A stretch of 17,224 nucleotides of DNA from NCBI GenBank assembly GCA_028565635.1, contig JAOXYB010021459.1:1-17224 (forward strand), given 5' to 3'. The stretch comes from Phoronis ovalis. Taxonomy: Eukaryota; Phoronida; Phoronidae. The notes under the pieces were generated by a model. It made no database searches and was not told where the DNA came from. It was given only the letters and a program-made list of their open reading frames with translations. Shown here in pieces: positions 1-13,800 of this stretch (the first letter of the stretch is position 1; every line of letters starts with the position of its first letter). The position numbers were made by a program, and so were the translations under genes.

Positions 1-1076
1 ATATATAATATAATGTCAACTACTTTCAAATAAAGTAAACAAATAGTAATCGCCATAGGCTTCTACTGATTATTACTTGTAATATGCCACGAGTGATAAA
101 ACGGCCTATACATTTGCAGAACAAAACAAGTGAAGAAGTTAGCCCGATAACTTTATTTTATTGTACAAGGTGCAACAAACAGACTAAAAGAAAGAAATAA
201 AGTACAAAATAATTGTCAAAATCATCGTCGACGGAGTTATGTGGATGGATCTGTTGCAAATTACTAACTCATTCGAACTCTTAATGCTATAAACAAATAC
301 ACAAGACTAATGAGACGTTTTAGACAGAAATAAGCAAAACATACAATTATTGTATCCAGATCCAATAAAATAGACAAAACGATAACTCTGTGCACTTTCT
401 TAGCTTTAAATACGCAAAAAAGTATGAAACATGAGCAAGAATAAGACATTAAAAACATCACTGAACAACATTATAATAATTTACAATATAATATTGAGTT
501 AGTGAAAAAGTTCCTGGTGTAGAAAGGACAATTAATACTTTAACATGGAATGCATGAGTACTTTTACTTTTCTTGAGCAATTTCGTAATAAATATCACAA
601 GCACTATATAATGTTCATAATACACATATTGGTATATAACTTGAGCAATAAATGCTGGCAATTAAATTATTAACAACATAAATCGGGGAAAACTGAAGTG
701 CAATTTCAATGATTATAATATAATATTATGTTTAATGCTACTATGCTATATTTAGGCTAAAAGTTGAAGTATAAATGCAAAAACAAATCCCAAACTTTAA
801 TTAAAATGTTTGAGACATCCAAGGAGCAGCCATTTCATAAACATTGCAAAGGTAAACAAAGAAATTGTTGATTGTCTTTATAAGACTGCAATATGTTTGA
901 CTTTGTACAAACATTCCAAATTAATTTTTAACAAAGATATATATTTACAATAGACTATGTACACAAGTAGGAATAATTATAAATTACCAAAAATACAGTG
1001 CAATAAAAAATATACAATATAATTTTGAATCAAATCTGAAGGCTATGAAACACCAAAATAGTAAAAATTTTGGGCT
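1..1076. other. Downstream flank of PPP1R42
   Basis: AT-rich sequence with no RNA gene or transposon terminus that I can recognise. The two minus-strand frames here (264-461 and 458-661) are rich in C, F, I, L, V and Y and look like chance translations of T-rich DNA. Confidence 0.4.
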
Positions 1077-1082
1077 TTTATT
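1077..1082 (-). terminator. Polyadenylation signal AATAAA for the long PPP1R42 form
   Basis: The minus strand reads GAATAAAAGCC about 45 bases past the stop codon of the alternative terminal exon. It is a canonical hexamer at a short but workable distance. AATAAA is common by chance in DNA this AT-rich, so position is the main argument. Confidence 0.5.
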
Positions 1083-1126
1083 CATTGTTTAAATTGACCA
1101 AGTTAAAACTATTGCATAGATTTTCA

Positions 1127-1274
1127 CTAAGCTTCTTCTTGGTGCACGTAGTGTGATGTGAGGTAAATGTCAGGTAAGGAATCTGATCCAATGTCCACGC
1201 CAGCTGGGCGTTTTCGTCCAACAGTCAGAGGCATGAACCGATCAGGAATAGTAGTGCCGTAAGTATTCTTAATT
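1127..1274 (-). CDS. PPP1R42: Alternative terminal exon of PPP1R42
   Basis: A minus-strand exon with acceptor TTTTTAG directly above 1274 and a stop TAG at 1127-1129. It enters in the same phase as exon 7: the AG left by exon 6 plus A makes an arginine codon in both cases. It would replace exon 7 and add 48 residues, giving a 391-residue protein. The encoded tail runs through NTYGTTIPDRF and GRKRPAGVDIG to SDSLPDIYLTSHYVHQEEA. Exon 7 also contains LPDIY, right after its junction. A polyadenylation hexamer follows the stop by about 45 bases. Exon 7 cannot be spliced through to this exon without a stop: its only nearby donor (GTAACC at 2423-2418) would recreate TAA. The two exons are therefore either/or. 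Seen in sequence: open frame, acceptor, phase. Inference: use in mRNA. Confidence 0.72.
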
Positions 1275-2052
1275 CTAAAAAGAATATAAATTATGCAATA
1301 ACTATCAATCTTTCAGTTCATATGTTACTCCATGTCAATCTGGGCAGTCCACTGACAGATGGCTAATTTTTTGAGTCTAAAAAGACATGTTTTTCATACC
1401 CAAACACCTATATTGCATTATCCACTGAATGGCAATATGGCATATAACAGAAACAAAAATTAAAAACTGCCTAGTACCTAGATCGATGTAATTTTTCTAT
1501 AACAGACTACAAGTTGACTGAACTGTTTAAAAAATTACACTTTATAATTGTCCATCAGCAAAATACCAGGATAATTTTCACCAAAATTTAGTTTGCTTGC
1601 AGTGCTTCTAAAGTACTCCAGAAGCAGTTATTTCATTTGTGTGACACATATAGTAAACGTGATCAATTAGTTTTCTAAAAATGAGGAAACGGCAAGCAAG
1701 TTTTAAAGGCAATCAATAAGTTTTGTATGACGAAATAGCAAGCAAATGAAAGGCTGTTTCAAGATTTGACAATCAGAATTTGTTAAAGACAAAGCAAACA
1801 AGCTGACAAAAATTACTGTTTTTAACAAGACAGTTAAAATTGTCACACACCTAGTAGAGTGAAGTCACATCAAAGTCAGTGCTAAAATCGTGCATTCTTT
1901 GTGCTGAAAAATTCAAACATCAATGTAAGGTAAGATATATTAGAGATGTTATTGGAACTGCAACCTAAATACCACATTCTCGTATTTTGTTATTCTTTAA
2001 TTTAGATGATGAACATTCTTAATGCAGACACAAAATTTAGCAGAATGGGGCA

Positions 2053-2058
2053 TTTATT
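2053..2058 (-). terminator. Possible polyadenylation signal for the exon 7 form
   Basis: First clear minus-strand AATAAA I found downstream of the exon 7 stop, about 365 bases away. An AATAAG lies much closer to the stop. Weak call, because the hexamer is frequent in this base composition. Confidence 0.22.
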
Positions 2059-2421
2059 CGCAATATCATTAAGCACTGTAGTACAACATTATATACTACC
2101 ATTCAACTAATCATTGTATTAAAAATAATTAGATAATAATTTGTGGATATTACTGTGTAAAACTGTGCACTCAAAATACATTTTGTGCTTTTAAAATAAG
2201 CAGTCAGTTGTGCAATTGTAAAGTTTTAACTGCTGCCATAAATTCAATATTTTGGAGTAAAAAAATAAACATCAAATGAAGACATCTTATATCTGACAGA
2301 AAAATACAGTCACATACATGTCACAGTTTTTACTTTTACACTGTCTTATCCACTTACAATGCCATAACAATTATTCTTTACACTGTTACATGCAAATCTT
2401 ACATTTAACTTATTATGGTTA

Positions 2422-8391
<5,970 letters not shown>

Positions 8392-8397
8392 CATGAA

Positions 8398-9338
8398 CTG
8401 AGTAAAGTCCTGTGCCAGTGTACACAAGTTTCAACTGATGTTTCAAATTATTATGCACTCTTTTGAGTTTGTGGCTCAAGCTTGATAAGAACCAAAGCAA
8501 TTGTTTGCAATTATCTCTCTCAGCAAAAGTGTTTGTTGCACTTCAAACACCTAATTTTCCCACCTAATTTCATTCTACTCATTGAGGCAATATGGTAGTA
8601 TAAAACTGGCTAGAGTGTCAGAGAATTCTCATGAATAATATATTAAATTCAGTGCCAGTTATCCAGTTCAATAAAATTTTATGTGCCCATGGCATTAATA
8701 AAATTCTTCATATTAATATTTAATTAACATTGCTGTTAGTAAATCTGTATATTACAAATCCAATGACTTGATCGATTTTTCTGGTAACCACTTGTAGAAT
8801 TCCTTAAATAAATAACCAATTTTCTGACCTACAATATACATGAATTATAGCTCACATAAGTTGAAAAATAAATATTACATTAAGTTGAAAATAAATAATT
8901 AAATGAATGGGTTACAGCTTAACAAATGGAGTATGGTTTACTTGTATATAAATACATTATTATGGCCAAACAGGTATAAATTTAAATTAAATTTAACAAT
9001 ATTGGGTGGGGAAATCCTGACCATATAAAAAGTAAGTAACACTAAAAAATACTGACCAATTTTTATACCAAAAACTAAAAAATACCATACCCCATATTTA
9101 TACCCATAGCAGATAGATTCGATGTGTATTAATTAGTGGCTGACTATCGAACAATCATGCACTGAAACTGTCCAGACAGTGATACAAACTGTTGAAGTTT
9201 TTCCAACCAAAAAAAATTGTTTTTGGTGTCGTTTTTTGTAGTCTTAGTGCATGAGGTGAGTTTTGGAAAAAAAATTATTTTAGTTAAAAGACAGTTTTTA
9301 ACACTAAGTGGGCCATGTATGCATGCCATGAGCTTATG
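8398..9338. other. Intergenic AT-rich sequence upstream of PPP1R42
   Basis: This stretch lies upstream of the first coding exon of PPP1R42 and should hold its promoter and any 5'UTR exon. I see no TATA-type or CpG-rich promoter signature that stands out, no RNA gene and no convincing open frame. The short minus-strand frames here have no recognisable protein features. Confidence 0.4.
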
Positions 9339-9379
9339 CTAGGATATGTAAAACTCTAAGAGTTTTATATATATCCTAG
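9339..9379. repeat. Near-perfect 41-bp palindrome (hairpin)
   Basis: The left arm CTAGGATAT-GT-AAAACTCT pairs with the right arm AGAGTTTT followed by ATATCCTAG. The pairing gives 17 base pairs interrupted by a small asymmetric bulge of T/A repeats and almost no loop. The similarity extends outward, more weakly, to AGCT on both sides (about 9331-9389). This could be the remnant of a foldback transposon or a cruciform-prone site. It lies between the two divergent genes. Confidence 0.65.
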
Positions 9380-9871
9380 GCTTACAGCTGCACAGCAAGC
9401 AAGCAAGCCACACTAGGGTCATGTAGTCAGGACTAGAGACTAATATTAATATGACATATAAAATATGTCTATATACTTTTAAAATAGTCTCCAGTCGGCT
9501 TTATTGCCTTTATTCCTTTAAGTTTAATTTGCTGATTTTTTTTTTGTACATTCATTGTAAAGTTCTTCAGGTCAGGTTCAGTACTATATATGCATATGCT
9601 AATTAAAACATTCCAGTGGTGATCTGATGGGGCAGATCGAGTACTCTGGAAGTTTATCATGAAATATTCGAGACACTAACATCGTCCGTGTCCACCCGGG
9701 GTGTTCACTGTAAACGAGGGTGTCAGAATCAAATTTGCATCACTTTCTTCTTTAAATAATTGCACGACTGTTTTTCCAACAGTATATTCGCAATGAGGCT
9801 AGTTTAAAAAACCCTGTGCTCAATAACTCCAAATCAACTTATTTACAACATATATACAAGAATAAAAGTTT

Positions 9872-10030
9872 TTAAATAATGTTTCTAAATTGTTCAAGAG
9901 TGTGCTGATCTATTGCTGCCTGAGGTAGGTTGTTCCATAGTCTTATGGTGTCCGGGAAGAAGGAGTAACGATATACATCCATCTTGGCATATGGTACTAT
10001 GTATCTCAGTGTGTGTCCTCTGGTTGATGA
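9872..10030 (-). pseudogene. 5'-truncated LINE: C-terminal end of a reverse-transcriptase polyprotein
   Basis: The minus strand translates to 52 residues before TAA at 9872-9874, with another in-frame TAA just upstream at 10031-10033. The fragment contains RYIVPYAKMDVYRYSFFP, TIRLWNNLP and a short amphipathic tail. This pattern (hydrophobic stretch, Y-x-YSFFPDTIRLWN-LP, short tail, stop) is the extreme C-terminus of many animal non-LTR retrotransposon ORF2 proteins, after the reverse transcriptase and thumb region. Catalytic domains are absent, so the copy is dead. The intact frame over the fragment suggests moderate age. The clade (CR1-, Jockey- or L2-like) cannot be assigned from so little. 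Confidence 0.85.
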
Positions 10031-10718
10031 TTATTTTAGGCTCGGTGGGCTGATCCCGCAGTCAGTATTTCTAGTTGATTAGCCTTTAATTTTGAAAGGC
10101 TAAATTTCAATGTGGATTTGTACTTAATTATTATAATATATACATGTAATGGCACATTCACACATAGAAAATGGCAAAATTATATGTTGGAAGAATAAAT
10201 TTGTCTTAAGAAGACGTCTGAATCGAAAATAAAAATACCATTACCTTGTACAAGTTGGAAACGTCGTCTCGTTAAAAATATTGGAGAGCAGTCTTCAAAT
10301 AGGTATGGCCAAATAACAACTCTTGTTTGCTTGTTGCACACAACTTAGTACCAAGCTATACGTTTATAATTTTCTGATTTTTAATTATTTATAAAGCATG
10401 ACATGGGTACACTGTGCCACACAATGATATTAATATATAGCACAAGTTTATACTGAAAGAAAACAACCTCAAAATATACATTATCACTGTTTAGCTTCGC
10501 GTAGTAATCCCCAGACGTATAGGAGGGCTTGATCACATGACCAGTAGTTAAGCAGGTATCCCAGGGCAGTTTATGCCCGATTCAAGTAACTGCTCATGTT
10601 ATATTGCTATATACGTATGTTAGAAATCACAAAAAAGATTATTATGAAAAACTGTACAATTTTGACTACTTGTTTGTGTCTCATTTTAAAAAGCGAAGTG
10701 TCTATTTCTGGCCACAAT

Positions 10719-10738
10719 TCTCGCAAGATTTTGCGAGA
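10719..10738. promoter_or_regulatory. Inverted repeat TCTCGCAA-N4-TTGCGAGA upstream of the zinc-finger gene
   Basis: TCTCGCAAGATTTTGCGAGA is a perfect 8+8 bp inverted repeat with a 4-bp spacer, ending about 78 bases before the proposed ATG at 10816. The TCTCGC half resembles half of the TCTCGCGAGA element known from animal housekeeping promoters. Symmetry suggests a dimeric binding site. The call is inference from position and symmetry only; no TATA box is evident. Confidence 0.35.
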
Positions 10739-10815
10739 CTTTAAAGGCATGATGGTGGTGTCATTATATTTTCATCACAAACTTGATCCTTATAGTGAAA
10801 GACTGATATCATAAG

Positions 10816-13800
10816 ATGTCTGGAGCTGATGACCAGTTGTCTCAGCTTTGCAAGGAGCTTGGTATGTATATGGTGATCTATTGTTTTTACCAAGTCGAGA
10901 TTCGAGTATGACAAACACGACCCGTTTCCGTGTTTTTTATTGTCTTCTTTGAACAACTCATATGTTAATTCACTGTTAATAATCCATAAATGTTACCAAT
11001 GTTTTGCAGAAAATCTGTTATACAATAATATTGTGATTGTGATAATATATTTATTATTATAATTTATATTATACTAGTAAATATAGTATGTCAGTAATGG
11101 ATACAGGCTTTTTAGTCCTGCTTCATGAGACATGACGTTCTCCACCAGCACTACTCCACTATAGTCTATAGCCGTAATAATAGGCGCTAGTCCTGCACGT
11201 GTGACTCCTGCTATGGACAAACTACAGCTTGTCCATAGGAGTCATGCATGGCCGGGGCCAGCTCTAGTCCTGCAAGCATGACCCTACTATGGACAGCCTA
11301 CGGCTTGTCCGTAGGGTCATGACCGTTTCGTATCTCAGACCAGCCGAAGTTCTACTAGCCTTGACGCATGCGCAATAGCATAACATCCATACCATGGATG
11401 AACAAACCTTCAAGAGTGCATTTTAGATTTTATGCTGATGTATCTTTGGTTAAGTTATCTGGATACGGTGGTATGAGAAGCGGAGTAGTCAAGGAATAGG
11501 CAGAAACAAAAACTTGGATGGAATTTATTAGGAAAGTAAGTGTTTTCGAACTTCGGCTGGTCTGAGATACGAAACGGTCATGACCCTACGGACAAGCCGT
11601 AGGTTGTCCATAGTAGGGTCATGCTTGCAGGACTAGGCCAGCTCCTATCTCAGATGGGCGAAGTTCAAAATCACTTTTAAGTCATCATTAAAATGAATTC
11701 CACCCCCGGGGAGGCAGTCAATATGAAAGTGGGTACCCTTGTTCCAACATGGCTTTTCAAAAAAGACCCTAACGAAGTGAAATTCTGCAAAAATACACCC
11801 CTAAGGAAGCGAGTTTTTTGAAAAAATACAGCCTTAAGGAAGTGACTTTTGGAAAAAGCACCCCTAACGAAGCGTCACACCTCCAAAAAAAACACCCCTT
11901 TACATGATTTTAGCCAACAAACAGACCCTAAGCACGTAACGCACGTTATGCACCGGCGGTTCGAAAAGTATACCCTTTCACGCGAAATTTTGTTGGAACA
12001 TGCGTACCCACTTTCATATTGACAGCCCCCCCCCCGGGATTCCACCCAAATGTTTGCTTCTGTTTATATTCCTCAACTCTTCCGCTTGTTATACCACTCT
12101 ATCTACTGTAGATATAACTTAATCAAAGATTCCACAGCCCATCAGCATAAAACCCAAAGTGCATTCTTGTGAAGGTTTGTCATCCATTGCTGGATATTAT
12201 GCTATTGCGCAAGTGTGAAGACTAGCCAAACTTTGACCCATTTAAGATAGGAGCCGGCCATGACTCCTACTGACAAGCTATAGGCTGTCCAGAGTGAGTA
12301 GGAGTCATGTATGCAGGACTAGTTTTGCACTAGGTCATGATAATCCGACATGTGAGCTGTGTGAACAGTCATGGACTCATACATAGCCAATTACAGTGAA
12401 AGGGCCCAGTCTTCAAAATATATGTAATCCATACCGAATAAGTTATGACTATCCAGATACTCTGATAATTAAATTTCAACTCCTACTACACCTATCATGT
12501 TCACGTCACTTTTCTGACAGGTGGCGTTATTTTATGCATGTGGAAACGTAACTCTGACGATTTCATGAAAGAAGTATCTCTTTGTTTGTATTCCAGTGTG
12601 GGAGTTGCAAATGATGATAGGTGTAGTGGGAGTTGAAGTTGCATAATTAGAGAGTATCTGGAAGATGATATAGGAACTCATTCAGTAGGAATTACATAAT
12701 GATGCATAAAAAATTCAAAGTGGAACCATCTTATAGATATTATGAAACAATTACTTGAAGCATGAAAATATTTTAATACAATCATAATCAGGGGTGGTCC
12801 CAGGATTTTTAAGTTGGCTGTTCAATCTGTAGCAACATGTAAAATGTGAAACACCCAATGGGCAGGATGACAATCTAAAAATAAGGGTATTGGGGCTTGT
12901 TTTTTGTTAATATAGTGAGATTCGATCAAATCCCTCAAGTACCCCCAGCACTGCTACTTGTTATCAGCCATTTTCTGTCACAATGAAATATTCTTGCTTT
13001 CAAGGAAAACTTTTTCAAATTTGCAAAGGATCCTATTTTTTTAAAACCAAACTTGTAGTTTACTCAGCATACTTATCCTCTTCATCCCCAGTATAGTGGG
13101 ACAGAAGGCTGTAAAGTAGTTTAGTTAAAAAGACTACGTGATTATTATGTGCTGCACTGCTTTTGCAGGTATAACTACTACCCCAGATGACCCAGAGAAT
13201 GCGCTGTCTTCGTCTGTGGAATTGCCCCCACAAGACCTGTTTTTGGAAGTTATGGTACCACCAGATGGCAGAAACAGCGAACTTTTATTTGGTGACCCTT
13301 ATCTTGCAGGTAGATTTAATACAAGTAAAAACTTTGGGAAATAGCCTGTGGACCCAATAGAAAGGGATAAACAACTGGTAACAATTTTTGATACTACCCA
13401 GTATATATTTTGTGAATACAAAAAATAATTCTAATTTAGGTTGTAAGATACTAGGTTTTTCCTGTATGGGACAATAGGATTCTAATTGACCATGTAGTGG
13501 TTGTTATTGTGTGCGACTTCACTCTAGTGCGCAATAGTGCGTCGACTTCATCAATAAAAAAAAAGACACTGTTCAACTGGATAATAGGAACGTTTATTTT
13601 CACTGATTCCATGATTTCCGTGAAACTACAAATTATACAAAAATAACAGTCATTCATAGTTACATAAACAAAGTGTAAAAATACACAAAATTGAGGGAAT
13701 TAAACAATACAATAAACTGGCAAATCATAAAGTAATCAAAAAGCAACATACCTAATTGGTGTCTCATAATTACAGCAACTTTACAATCTTTACACAAATT

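Larger units (their letters stand above)
11187..12322. mobile_element. Composite palindromic (foldback) non-autonomous DNA transposon, about 1.1 kb
   Basis: The ends match as inverted repeats: CTAGTCCTGCA at 11187 and TGCAGGACTAG at 12312-12322. Behind each end sits a self-complementary unit of about 60 bp (CATGACTCCTAC, GGACA, a CCTATAGC-like core, TTGTCC, GTAGGAGTCATG). Four copies occur: 11187-11247, 11264-11322 (plus), 11578-11636 and 12259-12322 (inverted). Inner sequence is also inverted: 11353-11526 matches the complement of about 12048-12225, sharing GCGCAATAGCATAA, AAACCTTCA and TTTTATGCTGATG. No transposase frame is visible, so it would need a helper. I could not define a target duplication; CTAG or TA is possible. 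It interrupts intron 1 of the zinc-finger gene. Confidence 0.78.

Noticed and set aside
264-661. Two overlapping minus-strand open frames of about 65 codons
   Set aside because: Composition dominated by F, I, L, V, Y and C from T-rich DNA; no splice sites or protein-like features.
9469-9660. Minus-strand 63-codon open frame
   Set aside because: No recognised domain, no splice context and no neighbouring exon in phase.
10494-10600. Stretch resembling 5S/tRNA promoter boxes (TAGTTAAGCAGG, GATTCAAGTAA) with a GGGCA-TGCCC hairpin
   Set aside because: Boxes match only partly and no 5S or cloverleaf fold can be drawn; at most a decayed SINE, not supportable.
13138-13344. A stand-alone plus-strand 68-codon gene
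   Set aside because: The central part is exon 2 of the zinc-finger gene; both ends run past clear splice sites.
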